Source: DASUPK01 sp963795665
GTDB lineage: Bacteria; Actinomycetota; Thermoleophilia; Solirubrobacterales; 70-9
Length of the DNA stretch: 64,000 nt
Assembly: GCA_963795665.1 (NCBI GenBank)
Contig: CAWCIP010000014.1
Coordinates: 502,539 to 566,538 of the forward strand
Reading direction: 5' to 3'
Below are positions 53,676 through 63,984 of this stretch, piece after piece. A model generated the notes under the pieces. It saw nothing but the letters and a program-made list of their open reading frames with translations, ran no database searches and was not told the origin of the DNA. The translations under genes and the position numbers were made by a program. Within the stretch, counting starts at the first letter, position 1; every line of letters begins with the position of its first letter.

Positions 53676-54536
53676 CTAGGCCTGGCCGACGGCCAGCAGC
53701 ACCTGGTTTGTGAGGCGCAGGGTGCCCCCGTTCTCGGACTCGTCCCGGACGGAGTCGGCGATCGCCGCCCAGACTTGGTCCTGGACGTCCTTGGGATGGG
53801 ACTCGACCAGCCTGGTCAGCGGGGCGATGATCTCCCTGCAGTGGACGCTGTACTCCTCGGGTGACTCCCACTCGGCGGTGAGGTCCATTTCCTCCACCTG
53901 AACATCGGAGAAGCCGCCACCCTCGAGCAGGCCGCCAATGGCTTCCGGCGTCGGGCGCGAGAGGGGCCCCGGCGTGCCGGGTGGCGGCGGCGGCACGTCG
54001 AGGAGCTTCATCGCCGTCTGCATCGGGCGGGCGATCATGGGCACACGGTCGGGAGTGCCCCAGGAGCTGATCGCCATTCGCGCCCCGGGCTTGAGGAACC
54101 CGCGGACCCGCGCCGCGGCGCCCTCCCCGTCCGGCTCGAAGATGATGCCCCAGCGCGAGAGGGCGGCATCGAAGCTCTCCGCCGGGAAGTCGAGCGCCGA
54201 CGCATCGGCGTGCATGAACTCGACGTTGCCCACTCCGGCCTCCGCCGCTCGCTCGCGGCCGTAGGCCAGCATCTCGGCCGAGATGTCGGTGGCGACCACC
54301 GCCCCATCCGGCCCGGCCTTCCTGGCTGCGGTGAGCGCAGGCTCGCCGAAGCCCGCGGCCACGTCGAGCACGCGGCTCCCCGCCTCGACCCCGGCCAGCG
54401 CGACCAGCCTCTCGCTGACGACGCTTGCGTAGGTCTCGAGCCAGCTTGACCATTTCTTCCATCCGGTCGCCGCGTGATCCCACTGCTCACGCTGCGCGCC
54501 CCGGAAGTCAACGGGATCGATTCCGTTCGTCTCCAT
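53676..54536 (-). CDS. class I SAM-dependent methyltransferase
   Basis: 286 residues. Motif I VLDVAAGFGEPALTAARKAG with acidic VVATDISAEML, then ALDFPAESFDAALSRWGIIF and RVRGFLKPGARMAISSWGTP. FGE in place of the usual GxG after the Asp-Val-Ala is notable but the glycine run is kept. Middle region MKLLDVPPPPPGTPGPLSRP is Pro-rich. Same broad group as the 46 kb methyltransferase (GluS-Arg-Trp pattern), substrate unknown. ATG 54536; convergent with topA, stops four bases apart. Confidence 0.88.
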   Translation of the reverse strand: METNGIDPVDFRGAQREQWDHAATGWKKWSSWLETYASVVSERLVALAGVEAGSRVLDVAAGFGEPALTAARKAGPDGAVVATDISAEMLAYGRERAAEAGVGNVEFMHADASALDFPAESFDAALSRWGIIFEPDGEGAAARVRGFLKPGARMAISSWGTPDRVPMIARPMQTAMKLLDVPPPPPGTPGPLSRPTPEAIGGLLEGGGFSDVQVEEMDLTAEWESPEEYSVHCREIIAPLTRLVESHPKDVQDQVWAAIADSVRDESENGGTLRLTNQVLLAVGQA

Positions 54537-54626
54537 CGCCCTCTCCTCTCGGTTGACGGAGCGACGCTACCAGGGGGATAGCCGGCCCTCGCACGCCGCT
54601 TGCCGCGCGGTTAGCCTGGATCCGAG

Positions 54627-55223
54627 ATGTTCATCTCGCTCGAGGGAATCGATGGGTCCGGGAAGACGTCCCAGGCCAAGCTGCTCGCCCGCGCGCTCGG
54701 CGAGGGCGTGCTGCTCGTGCGCGAGCCGGGCGGGACCAAGGTCGGGGAGCGCATCCGCCAGGTGCTGAAGGACCCGCACCTGGAGCTCGACCCGCTGGCC
54801 GAGCTGCTCCTCTTCTGCGCCGCCCGGGCCGAGCTGATGGCGCAGGTCGTCGGACCCGCGCGGGACGCGGGACGCGACGTCATCTGCGACCGCTTCAGCG
54901 ACTCGAGCGTCGCCTACCAGGGCGTAGCGCGAGGGCTGGGCGCCGAGCGCGTCGAGGAGATCTGCGATCTCGCCACCGCCGGGGTCTGGCCGGACCTGAC
55001 GATTCTGTTGCGCATGGAACCCGATCGCGCCGCGAAGCGAATCGGCCGCCGCAAGGCCGACCGTTTCGAGGAGGAGGGAATCGAGCTCCAGCGCCGGGTC
55101 GCCGAGGGCTACGACGAGGTGGCCCGCCGCCACCCGGAGCGGGTGCGGGTGGTCGACGCGGACGGTGATCGCAACACGGTCCACGCGGCCGTCCTCGCCG
55201 AGGTGCAGGCTGTCGTGTTGTGA
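54627..55223 (+). CDS. tmk: dTMP kinase
   Basis: 198 residues. P-loop GIDGSGKTSQ (residues 7-16), thymidylate-binding REPGGTKVGERIR, the DR(F) motif ICDRFSDSSVAYQG, and the LID GRRKADRFEEEG. Phosphorylates dTMP to dTDP, an essential step of dTTP synthesis. TGA 55221-55223 overlaps the holB start, an arrangement (tmk-holB) common in bacteria. ATG 54627 starts directly in the P-loop block. Confidence 0.96.
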   Translation: MFISLEGIDGSGKTSQAKLLARALGEGVLLVREPGGTKVGERIRQVLKDPHLELDPLAELLLFCAARAELMAQVVGPARDAGRDVICDRFSDSSVAYQGVARGLGAERVEEICDLATAGVWPDLTILLRMEPDRAAKRIGRRKADRFEEEGIELQRRVAEGYDEVARRHPERVRVVDADGDRNTVHAAVLAEVQAVVL

Positions 55224-56350
55224 TGGAGGCTGCTGCGAGCACACCCGCGATCCCCGAGGCCCTGGCGGAGGCGACCCGCCACCAGCCGCGGGCGCGCGCG
55301 GCGCTGGTGGCTGCGCTCGCCTCCCCCGGCCACGCCTACATCTTCCGGGGGCCTCGCGGCGCCGGCAAGGCCGCCGCCGCTCGGGCGTTCGCGGCCGAGC
55401 TGCTCGCCGAGGGGGCGCCGGACCCGGACGACGCGCGCCGCCGGGCGCTGATCGATCCCTCGCCGCACCCCGACCTTGCCTGGCTGCGCCCGCCCGGCGC
55501 CCAGCATCTGGTGGAGGACGTCCGCGAATCGGTGATCCGAGCGTCCAGCCTGAGCCCGGCTGAGGGGCGGCGCAGGGTGTTCGTGATCGAGGAGGCGGAG
55601 GACCTTCGCGACGAGAGCCAGAACGCGCTGCTGAAGACGCTGGAGGAGCCGGCGCCCTTCGCCCACCTGATCCTGGTCTGCTCGGAGCCCGAGCTGCTTG
55701 CCGAGACGATCATCTCCCGTTGCACGCCGATCGAGTTCGGTCCGTTGGCGCCCGACGCGGTGCTCGAGACGCTTGGTGAGGGCGAGGACGCCGCCGCGGC
55801 CGCTCGCCTCAGCGGAGGCGACGTCGAGCTCGCCCGCGTTCTCCTCGGTGAGCGCGGGGCTGCGCTCAGGGCGACCGCCGAGGCGGCCGCCCGCGCCGCC
55901 CGATCTCAGGACGCACCCCCCGAGCCCTGGCGCGCCCTCCTCGACGCCGCCAGCGAGGCTGGCCAGGAGGCGGGCGCAGAGGAGGAGCGCCGCCTGGCGG
56001 ATCGGGCCGAGGCCATGGCGAAGCGCAAAGGGAAGCTGACGCGAGAGGCGACGGAGCAGGTGAAGCGCACCGAGCGCCGCGCCCGCACGCAGGCGCTCGA
56101 CCTCGGGCTGGCGCTTTGCTGCGCCTGGTATCGCGACCTGGCGGCGATCGCCTCGGGGGCGGACGAGGTCGTGCTGAACGCCGACCGCCTCGATCAGCTC
56201 GCGGAGGACGCCCAGGGGCTGGACCCCGCCGCGGCGCGCTCGGCGGTCGAGTGGGTGCTCGACACCCGCCGGCGCCTGCGCGTCAACGTCTCCGAGGAGC
56301 TCGCCCTCGAGGCGCTCTGGCTCCGGCTGGCGGCAGCGCTGTCCCCCTGA
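55223..56350 (+). CDS. holB: DNA polymerase III delta' subunit
   Basis: 375 residues. AAA+ clamp-loader small subunit: Walker A variant FRGPRGAGKAAAARAF, Walker B-like VFVIEEAEDL, sensor-type SQNALLKTLEEPAP and SRC motif IISRCTPIEFGP. The C-terminal collar domain follows (residues 210-375, Ala/Arg/Glu-rich, FAALxxx type), needed to hold the clamp-loader pentamer. ATG 55223 overlaps the tmk stop; GTG 55220 is the alternative. It is followed, after a REP-like hairpin, by the sensor kinase. Confidence 0.93.
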   Translation: MEAAASTPAIPEALAEATRHQPRARAALVAALASPGHAYIFRGPRGAGKAAAARAFAAELLAEGAPDPDDARRRALIDPSPHPDLAWLRPPGAQHLVEDVRESVIRASSLSPAEGRRRVFVIEEAEDLRDESQNALLKTLEEPAPFAHLILVCSEPELLAETIISRCTPIEFGPLAPDAVLETLGEGEDAAAAARLSGGDVELARVLLGERGAALRATAEAAARAARSQDAPPEPWRALLDAASEAGQEAGAEEERRLADRAEAMAKRKGKLTREATEQVKRTERRARTQALDLGLALCCAWYRDLAAIASGADEVVLNADRLDQLAEDAQGLDPAAARSAVEWVLDTRRRLRVNVSEELALEALWLRLAAALSP

Positions 56351-56361
56351 CCTCCACCCCG

Positions 56362-56407
56362 GGGGTCAGGTCTTGCATTGCCAATGTCGTTTGCAAGACC
56401 TGACCCC
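56362..56407. repeat. REP-like element: 16-bp perfect stem with inner palindrome
   Basis: GGGGTCAGGTCTTGCA (56362-56377) and TGCAAGACCTGACCCC (56392-56407) are perfect inverse copies around a 14-base loop; inside, CATTG-C-CAATG (56376-56386) is itself palindromic. Arms of this GGGTCAGGTCTTGCA type are known to me as REP/IS200-RAYT-linked elements in many bacteria. It is not inside a gene (12 bases after holB stop). No transposase is in the window. It might also end holB transcription. Confidence 0.75.
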
Positions 56408-56428
56408 GAGTGTGAGCAAACCGCAACA

Positions 56429-58169
56429 ATGACCGGAGCTATGACCGATAGGGGCCCGAGGGGTGGGGAGAGAGGCCGCCGGATTCCGATGCGGCTCTGG
56501 CTCGGCGCTGCTTTCGCCGGGGTCTCGCTGATCACGGCTGCGTCCGTCTACGTCTTCGTCGACGACTCGTCGGGGCGCACGCTGCAGAGCCAGTCCGCCG
56601 ACCTCGCGGTCGGCAAGACCTCCAGCCTCGCGGACAACCTGGGCAAGGCCGACAAGCTGCACGCCGCCAACGTGCTGGCGCTGGCGAACAACGGGAACTT
56701 CGAGGCCTGGGCGGTCAACCGGCACGGCCACCCGTTCGCGCCCGGGCAGAACCTCGCGGCGCTCGCCGCCGTGCAGCAGAAGCCGGAGGCCGTCCGAGCC
56801 GCACTCGCAAACCGCCGCTACCGGGCGAGCCTGCCCGGGAACGTGACGGTTGCGGCCGTCCCGATCTTCGGCAAGGAGTTCGTGCGCGGCGCCGTGATCG
56901 TCCGCGCCGAGCCACCGCCCGCGCTGACCAGGGCCTTCGACCAGCTCCGCGGTGACCGGCTGCGGGCACTTCTGATCGCGATCGCCATCGGCGTGCTGGT
57001 CGGCTTCTTCGTGTCGTCGCTGATCGCCATCCGTGTGAGGCGGCTGGCGCACGCGGCGGAGCAGATGGCGGCCGGCCGGTTCGAGGCGCCCCTGCCGCCG
57101 GGCGGGGGCGACGAGATCGGGGACCTGACCCGCTCGCTGGACTCGATGCGCGAGGAGCTGCGCAAGACCTTCAGCATGCTCGCCACCGAGCGCGACCGCC
57201 TCTCGGCGATCTTCGATGGATTGAAGGAGGCAGTGATCGTGGTCGGGCGAGGACGGCGCCGTCCGCTTCAACAATCCGGCCGCCGCGCGGCTGGTGCGGG
57301 ATGGGCAGCCCGCGGCCGCGCTGATCCCGTCGCTTCGGCGAGCGGCGGACGGCGGATCCGACGAGATCCCGGTTCTCCTGATCGACGGGCGCGTCTACGG
57401 CGTCCAGGCCCGCCGGGTTCCGGCCGAGCACGCCGTGCTGCTGGTGGTACGCGACCGCACGGACGAGCTCAAGCGCGAGGAGGCCGAGCGCGAGTTCGTC
57501 TCCAACGCCGCCCACGAGCTGCGCAACCCGCTCGCCGGGATCATGAGCGGGATCGAGGTCCTGCGCGGCGGCGCGAAGGACGACCCCGACGCCCGGGATC
57601 GCTTCCTCGCCAGGCTCGCGGTCGACGCCGAGCGAATGACCCGCCTGACGCAGTCGCTGCTCATGCTGGCGCGGGTCGAGGCCGCGGGCGAGAGCGACCC
57701 CGCGCAGGTGGTGGACGTCTCACACGCCGCCGAGGAGGCCCGCGAGGCCGTGGCGGCCCCCGAGGGCGTGGAGATGCGGGCGGAGATCGAACCCGACCTG
57801 GTCGCGGAGGGAGACCCGGTCCTCGTCCGTCAGGTGATGATCGGGCTGCTCACCAACGCCTGCGCCCACACCCCTCCGCCCGGCACGGTTACCCTTCGCG
57901 CGGCACGGGGGGAGGAGAAGACCGTGACGATCGAAGTCCAGGACACAGGCAAGGGAATTCCCCCTGACGAGCAGGATCGCGTCTTCGAGCGCTTCTACCG
58001 GGGCTCCGCGACCCTCGAGGGCGAGGGCTTCGGGCTGGGCCTCTCGATCGCCAAGCGGATGGTGGACGTCATGAACGGGCAGATGGGGCTGCGCTCGGAA
58101 CCCGACCAGGGCAGCGTCTTCTGGGTCCGCCTGCGTGCGGCCAAGCCGACGCCGACCCCCGTCGCATGA
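56429..58169 (+). pseudogene. sensor histidine kinase, one frameshift
   Basis: Membrane sensor of the HisKA type. Frame 1: N-terminal membrane segment (LWLGAAFAGVSLITAASVYV), an extracytoplasmic sensing region (residues about 50-170), second membrane segment (ALLIAIAIGVLVGFFVSSLI), HAMP (RVRRLAHAAEQMAAGRFEAP) to IFDGLKEAVIVVG. The frame is lost at GGG 57245-57247; one G fewer gives a PAS-like linker, then H-box EREFVSNAAHELRNPLAGI, N-box GLLTNACAH, G1 DTGKGIP and G2 GFGLGLSIAK. Repaired about 580 residues. The response regulator starts inside its 3' end by ATGA overlap. Start ATG 56429 or 56441 not settled. Confidence 0.85.
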
Positions 58170-58882
58170 GCCCGACGCCGCCGGCATCGAACCGCATCCT
58201 CGTGGTCGACGACGAGCTCTCCGTCCGCGAGTCGGTGGGCTACGCCCTGGAGCAGGAGGGATTCGAGGTCACCCTGGCGGCGAACGGGGAGGAGGCCGAA
58301 GGCGAGATCTCGGGCGATCACTTCGACCTGCTGATCCTGGACATCATGATGCCGGGGAAGAGCGGACTCGACATCTGCCGCGAGGTTCGCGCCCACAGCC
58401 CGGTGCCGATCATCCTGCTGACGGCCAAGGACGCGGAGGTCGACAAGGTGGTCGGCCTCGAGGTGGGTGCCGACGACTACGTCACCAAGCCGTTCTCGGT
58501 CCGCGAGCTGCTCGGCCGGGTCCGCGCCCAGCTGCGGCGCCGCGAGCTCGACCGCTCGACCGGCGCCGAGGGCACGGCGATCGAGTCGGGGCCCGTCTCC
58601 ATCGACCTGGCTCGCCACCTCGTCACGGTCCGCGGCGAGCCGACCAACCTGACCCGCTCGGAGTTCCAGGTCCTGCGGCTGCTGGCCGAGAACCCGGGCC
58701 AGGTCTTCTCGCGCAAGGAGATCATGGAGGAGCTCTGGCAGACCGAGTTCCGCGGCGACGTCCGCGCCTGCGACGTCCACATCTCGAACCTCCGCCAGAA
58801 GGTCGAGCGCGACCCTCAGAACCCCGAGCTCGTCCTCACGGTTCGCCGCGTCGGCTACCGCTTCGCCGAGGACGCGCCGTAG
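58166..58882 (+). CDS. OmpR/PhoB family response regulator
   Basis: 238 residues. Receiver ILVVDDELSVRESVGYALEQ with phospho-acceptor Asp in LLILDIMMPGKSG, Thr in ILLTAKDAE and Lys in YVTKPFSVRELL. Then the C-terminal winged helix LTRSEFQVLRLLAENPGQVF, ACDVHISNLRQKVE and LTVRRVGYRF. Its ATG overlaps the kinase TGA by 4 bases, so this pair is translated together with the kinase first, the reverse of the usual order. Target genes unknown. Confidence 0.95.
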   Translation: MSPTPPASNRILVVDDELSVRESVGYALEQEGFEVTLAANGEEAEGEISGDHFDLLILDIMMPGKSGLDICREVRAHSPVPIILLTAKDAEVDKVVGLEVGADDYVTKPFSVRELLGRVRAQLRRRELDRSTGAEGTAIESGPVSIDLARHLVTVRGEPTNLTRSEFQVLRLLAENPGQVFSRKEIMEELWQTEFRGDVRACDVHISNLRQKVERDPQNPELVLTVRRVGYRFAEDAP

Positions 58883-58982
58883 TCGTCGTCGCCGCGGCCC
58901 GGCCAGAGGAACGCGAACGCGGCGAGCGCGCGGACCGCAAGGGGGACGCTGACCCGGATCCTCATCCGGAGTTTGTCCTCGG

Positions 58983-59162
58983 CTAGAAGCTGAGGTGGTA
59001 GCCGCCGCGGTAGGACGCGGGGCCGCCGACGATCTGGACCTGAGGAGCCGAGGTCTGGATCGGTGGCGGCGTGAAGCTGGGGCCCGAGCCGGCCGAGGCC
59101 CGCCGGTCGGCGGAGACGATCGAGAGCTTGGCGTTCAGGTTCTGAGTCGAGTTCGGTGGCAT
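58983..59162 (-). CDS. possible small protein of 59 residues
   Basis: Minus-strand frame from ATG 59162 to TAG 58983-58985: starts MPPNSTQNLNAKLSIVSADR, then a Pro/Thr/Gly-rich middle and ends YRGGYHLSF. It is low-complexity and has only a weak GAGA ahead. Its composition is unlike antisense noise and it fills the gap between the response regulator and the next secreted gene. No family recognised. Confidence 0.4.
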   Translation of the reverse strand: MPPNSTQNLNAKLSIVSADRRASAGSGPSFTPPPIQTSAPQVQIVGGPASYRGGYHLSF

Positions 59163-59249
59163 CGGCTATCTCTTCGCCGTTTCAGATCGGCGACCTGCCT
59201 GAATGCTTGACCCCAAGAGAGATGAGGGGCCGCTTCGGGTCCGGGGACG

Positions 59250-59693
59250 CTAGAGAGCGGCGAGCTTGCAGCCGATCGGCACGGACCCGCTGGCGACCGT
59301 CTCGGCGATCGGCGGACCGGAGGTCCAGATGTAGCGGAGCTTGGCGAAGACCCTCTTGCCGTTGGAGCAGAGCTGCGGCTTGCTGAGCTGAAGCTCCATC
59401 GGCGCGCTCTTCGTCGTCCCGCTGGCGCAGTCGGGATTGCAGTCGTTGATCTGCCCGGTCCCGGTGCCGTCGGCCTTCTTCCGCGTCCACTTCGACCAGG
59501 TCATACCCCGCGCGCCGAGGCTGGCATCGCCACAGGCGATGATCACGTCCTTCGGCTTGAACTTCGGCTTGAAGCAGTTGGCGATCAGCTGGACGCGCTT
59601 GCCACTCTCGGAGGCCACCGGGCTCGCCGGCGCGGCGGCTGAGACGCAGGCCGCGACGACGGCCGCGATGACGATCGGGAGCACCGCCTTCAT
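59250..59693 (-). CDS. secreted protein of unknown function
   Basis: 147 residues. Signal peptide PIVIAAVVAACVSAAAPASP (residues about 5-24) with a Cys at the end of the hydrophobic core that is not a clean lipobox. The mature part has six cysteines (IANCFKPKFKPKDVIIACGD, QINDCNPDCASGTTK, QLCSNGKRV, IGCKLAAL), so up to three disulfides. Residues WSKWTRKKADGTG suggest a small beta domain. Family not recognised. ATG 59693 is preferred to the longer frame. The S8 protease gene ends 22 bases upstream on the same strand, so they may be one transcript. Confidence 0.72.
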   Translation of the reverse strand: MKAVLPIVIAAVVAACVSAAAPASPVASESGKRVQLIANCFKPKFKPKDVIIACGDASLGARGMTWSKWTRKKADGTGTGQINDCNPDCASGTTKSAPMELQLSKPQLCSNGKRVFAKLRYIWTSGPPIAETVASGSVPIGCKLAAL

Positions 59694-59715
59694 CGAGCGG
59701 AACCCTACTGCTGAC

Positions 59716-62700
59716 TTACGGGCGAATGCGGAATTTCCGCCTGGCTGGACTGGTGTCCACCTGGCCGGCGGCATCCACCGCGCGGACCCTGAAGCGGTAC
59801 CGGCCAGGCCTCAGGTTGCCGAACGACCTCGGCGAGCCGCACGGCTTGAACCTCTTCTTCCTCTTCCGCGCCCTGTGCCCGTGCCTGTGCGGGCGGCGCA
59901 GCGAGCACTGGAAGCTGAGCGGGGGCTGCCCGCCCGAGCCGGTGAACTCGAAGGTCGCCCTGCGGTGCCTGAAGTGGGCCGAGGTGATCAGGGTGTCGGG
60001 GCCCGTGCCCTGTGTGCCGCCGGCGCCTCCACCGCTGCCGCCTGGGCCGCCTCCACCGCCGCCCGGGGAGGTGTCGAGCTGGGCGCTCCAGCCGACGTTG
60101 CCGGCGTCGTCGATCGCGCGGATCGCGACGTAGCGCCGGTGGCTCGGAAGGGTGTAGGTCTGCGCGATGCCGGCGCTCTGGGGAGCCGGCGGGCTCGTGA
60201 GCGGAGTGGCCGCCGCGAAGTTGGTCGGGGCTATGGGCGAGCCGGAGGTGACGATCTCGTAGTGGTCGGCGGTGCCGCACTGCCCGTCGTCGCCAGGCGC
60301 CTTGAAGCTGAGCTGATCGCCGGCGATCGACAGCTCGGTCGGGGTGGACGGAGCGGTGCCGTCCTTGTCGTAGTTGCCGGTCTGCTGGGGGTCGTGGCGG
60401 AAGGAGGGCCACTCGGTCTGGCACTTGGGCAGGCTGGGCTGATCCCATTCGAACAGGTAGCCCTCGCGCGTGATGTCCGCGACGCGACCGTCGTCGGAGA
60501 GGGCCGCCGGGGCGAAGAGCCAGCCGCCGGTCACCTTCGGGAACCCGGAGACGTCGAGACCGGTCGCCCCGTCGTAGGCGTGAAGCAGGCCGAGGCCGGT
60601 GCCGGCGAGCACCTGATTGCTGGTCGAGGAGCCGTTGACGCTGGCGACGTCGGATGAGGAGAGGAACTGGAAGTCGTCGGTGATCCGCGGGAACGCGGGC
60701 AGCGGGACGCCGGTCTGGGCGTTGTAGGCGCCGATCAGGTGGTTGTACGGGACGTTCTGCCCGGTGAGCAGCAGATTGGCGACATCGCTGAGCGAGAGCC
60801 CGTACTTGACGATCGCCGGGCCCGTGAGCGGGTCGAGCTTCCCGATGGACGCCGACTCGAACAGGTTGATCGTCCCGGTTCGATCGGTGGCGTCCGAGGC
60901 CGCGCCGTAGGCGCCCTGCTGCACGTCGTGGTCGAGGGACCCGTCGGGCCTGTAGACCCCGATGTCCGCGGACCCGGTGGTGGAGGCGACGATCCGCGCC
61001 TGCCCCCCGATCTGGACGATCGAGGGATCCTGTCCCGGCCCGATCAGCGGCAGGGTGTCCTGGATCGCGCCATTCAGCTCGATTGGCCAGCCGGTGAGGA
61101 TCTGCCCGTTCGAGCCGTCTACCGCGTAGACCCTCGACGAGCCGCCGGCGGCGTTGGCGAGCAGGTCGGAGAGGCCCTGGGCGAGCAGGCCGCCGATGTC
61201 GTCACCGGAAGGCGGCGCCGCTCCATAGGTCTCGTTGGTCGCCACGACGATGTCGTCCTTGCCGTCGCCGTTGATGTCCCCCACGGCCGGCTCGTTGATC
61301 GACTCGGCGATCATCTGCTCGTTGGAGGGGACGTCCGGGTCAACGAGCTGGACCGGGAAGCCGGGCAGGGCGTTGCCGTGGTGGTCCCAGGCGTAGAGGT
61401 GCCCGTCGAGAGAGGGGACGACGATGTCGAGCGGATGTCCCGCCCCCTCGAGGCGGGCCGCGACGGGGCTGGAGAGGAAGCCGCACTTCGGGTGGACCAG
61501 CGGCTGTGACTCGTTCGCCGGATCGCAGAAGCCCAGGTTCGATGACACCGGGAAGCCGGCCACCGGCGAGCCGTTCGGCTCCCAGGCGTAGACGTGGATA
61601 CCGGCGGAGTCGATCACCTCGGGCCGGCCGTCGCCGTTGATGTCCGCGACGACCGGACCGCGGGGCGGCTCCAGAGGCGGAGTCGCGGGCACGACGGAGG
61701 CAAAGCCCGAGGCCGCGGCATGGCCGGTGGCCGAGGTCTCCAGCTGTGTATGGACGGGCCACCCCGGCAGCTCGGAGCCACCGGGCTCGTAGGCGTGAAT
61801 GGCGCCGTCCTCCGTGGGGACGACCAGCTCCTGCACATTGTCGCCGTTCAGGTCGGCGTAGCGGATCGGCGCCTCGCCGCCCGTCCCGAGGCGCTTCGGG
61901 AATCCGTTGTGGATCGTTGGGTCGTCGACCGAGGTGAAGACGCGGCGATCGACTCCCGGGGTCGGGATGTCGGGGTTGGTGACCACCAGGCGGACCGTGA
62001 ACTCGTTCTTGTACGGGTTGGGAGAGCTCGAGGAGAAGGTCGGGCCTCCCGTGTCCGCGGGCGGCGTGTAGCTGGCCAGGGCGGTCCGCACGGCGTTCAT
62101 GTCGACGTTTCCGAAGTTGGTCACGGACGAGGTCGAGTCACCCTCGTTGGCCGTGTGCCACGAGCTCGGCGTCTCACCGGCTCCCCACTCGAGCTTCCAG
62201 TGGAAGCTCCCGCCAGTGGCGAACCGGGCGCGGGCCAGCCCGCTGACGCCGAGGCTGTTGCCGCTGACGGGCGCGTACCAGTCGGGCGAGTCGATGGCGG
62301 CCTCGGGAGGGATCTTGCCGCTCTGGGCCACGGCGACCGCCGCGCCGAGGTTCACCCGGCCCCAGCCGAAGTGGGTGGTCCACTGATCGATCGAGGGGGC
62401 GGAGGGGTCGGCGCCGGGATCCGGGTTTCCCAGTCCGGCTGTGTTGCCGGTCGTGACGCGCTCGGCCGTCTGCTCGAGGATCTCCCGGGTCTCGTCGGGG
62501 CGGAGCTGGACCGCGGGCGAGGCATCCCGAGCCGCGCTGATCACCAGCGCTGCGGCTCCGGCGGCCTTGCCGGTGTTCTCGGAGCCGGTCGTGCCCTCCA
62601 TCGAGATGGAGCTCTTGCCGCCGTACTGGGTGGTGTTCGCGCCACGGAAGTAGGTGCCGACCGGCAGCGCTGGTCCCGGGGCAGCCGACCGGTACCGGCA

Positions 62701-63913
62701 GCGGGCCGCACAGCCCCTCGAGCGCCTGGGCGATCTGGTTGCCCTCCTCGGTGCCGAGCCCCATGGTGTCCGGGTTCGTCCCCTGGATCAGCATGGTGTG
62801 GCCGTAGTTGGCGGGATAGTTGTGGTTGCCGGTGTTGAGGTCGTCGCCGGAGAAGGTCTGGACGACGCCGCGGTCGTAGGCGTACTGCGATGCGGCCTCC
62901 GCGAACGCCGAGTGGTAGGTGCTGCCGTTGGCGCCCTCGATGACGCTGGCGCCGTTGCCCGTGGCGTAGAGGATCCCCATCGCGAACGTGTTGCCGTCGG
63001 AGACGAAGGTGTCCCAGGTCCGGATCGGCATCAGCTGGCAGTCGGGGCAGACGCCGATCCCGCCGTCGGCGTCATCGCCGTCCTCGGCCGCGTTCTCGGC
63101 CCGCCCGGATCCGTGGTTCGAGGCGGCGAAGTAGCTGGAGGCGTCGTACGGGTCGTTGTCGTTGTCGAAGAAGTCCCAGCCGGCGACGTCATCCACGAAG
63201 CCGTTGTTGTCCGCATCCGTTGCGTCGCTGAAGGTCGCGATCAGGTCCTCGGCGTCGAGCAGGCTCGGGTTGCCATGCGCTCCGGCGTTGGCCGCGACGC
63301 GGGTGTCGCAGACGTAGTCGAGGACGCTGAAGGCGCCGTCCCCGTTGGCGTCGTAGGCGCTCGCCATGTTGGAGCAGCTCCCTCCCGGCACGGTCGAGGC
63401 GTCCGAGACCGGCGTGCCGCGGGCGTGGTTGGGGACCGGCAGCTCCCCCTTGTTCAGGTGGATCTGCAGCCGCAGGTCGGCTCGGTCCCACTTGATGCCG
63501 GTGTCGAGGATCGCGACCACCGAGTCGGGTCGGCCGCGGTCGAGCTTCCAGGCACCGGACGCGTTGAACCCCGAGATCTGCGGCTGGAGCGCGTTCGGCC
63601 CGTCCCCATAGAGGGCGGTCAGGCGGGTGCGCTGAGACGGCCAGCCGAAGAGGCCGAACGCCTCGTCGAAGACGTTCGTGTTGCCGACCGCGTCCGGATC
63701 GTCGGGCTCGGCGCCGTCGTAGCCCGGGTCGTTCGGCGTGTCGTTGCGATGCGGGTTGATGAGCCCGAACTGCTGCTGCGCATCGGCGGACGAGTTGTCG
63801 GCCGGGTTCTCGAAGTCGCGGGCCGCCGCCTGCGCGGCGAATGGCGCGACCAGCGCGCATGCGAGCAGCGCGGCAAGCGCAAAGCGCCGAGGACCTCCGC
63901 TCCCGGTACCCAT
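59716..63913 (-). pseudogene. exported S8 (subtilisin-like) protease with FG-GAP repeats, one frameshift
   Basis: Signal peptide (RRFALAALLACALVAPFAAQ). Catalytic Asp in VAILDTGIKW; His in SNHGSGRAENAAED with a calcium-type DADNNGF... loop; the frame then breaks at the GGG of 62675-62677 (minus strand). One G fewer restores CPGPALPVGTYFRGA and the Ser in TGSENTGKAAGAAAL. After the protease domain come several FG-GAP/VCBS-type repeats (YADLNGDNVQELVVPTEDGA, VADINGDGRPEVIDSAGI, and DINGDGKDDIVVATNE), then a Gly-rich spacer and a fibronectin-like C-terminal end (RYRFRVRAVDAAGQVDTSP). Repaired about 1,400 residues. Outside the cell it may degrade or remodel protein and bind surface ligands. Confidence 0.85.
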
Positions 63914-63958
63914 CCCGAGGCAACCGTAGCCAGTCCGCCCCAGGCGCGCGCCGGTTCG

Positions 63959-63984
63959 AAACACCCCCCATCCGGGGGGTGTTT
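63959..63984. terminator. perfect 11-bp stem terminator candidate
   Basis: AAACACCCCCC (63959-63969) and GGGGGGTGTTT (63974-63984) with loop ATCC. The T-rich end on each strand makes it usable in both directions. It lies 45 bases ahead of the S8 protease start and probably ends a gene outside the window. Confidence 0.7.

Noticed and set aside
58855..58965. 36-codon minus-strand frame with hydrophobic stretch
   Set aside because: Its end overlaps the conserved C terminus of the response regulator and no ribosome site is seen.
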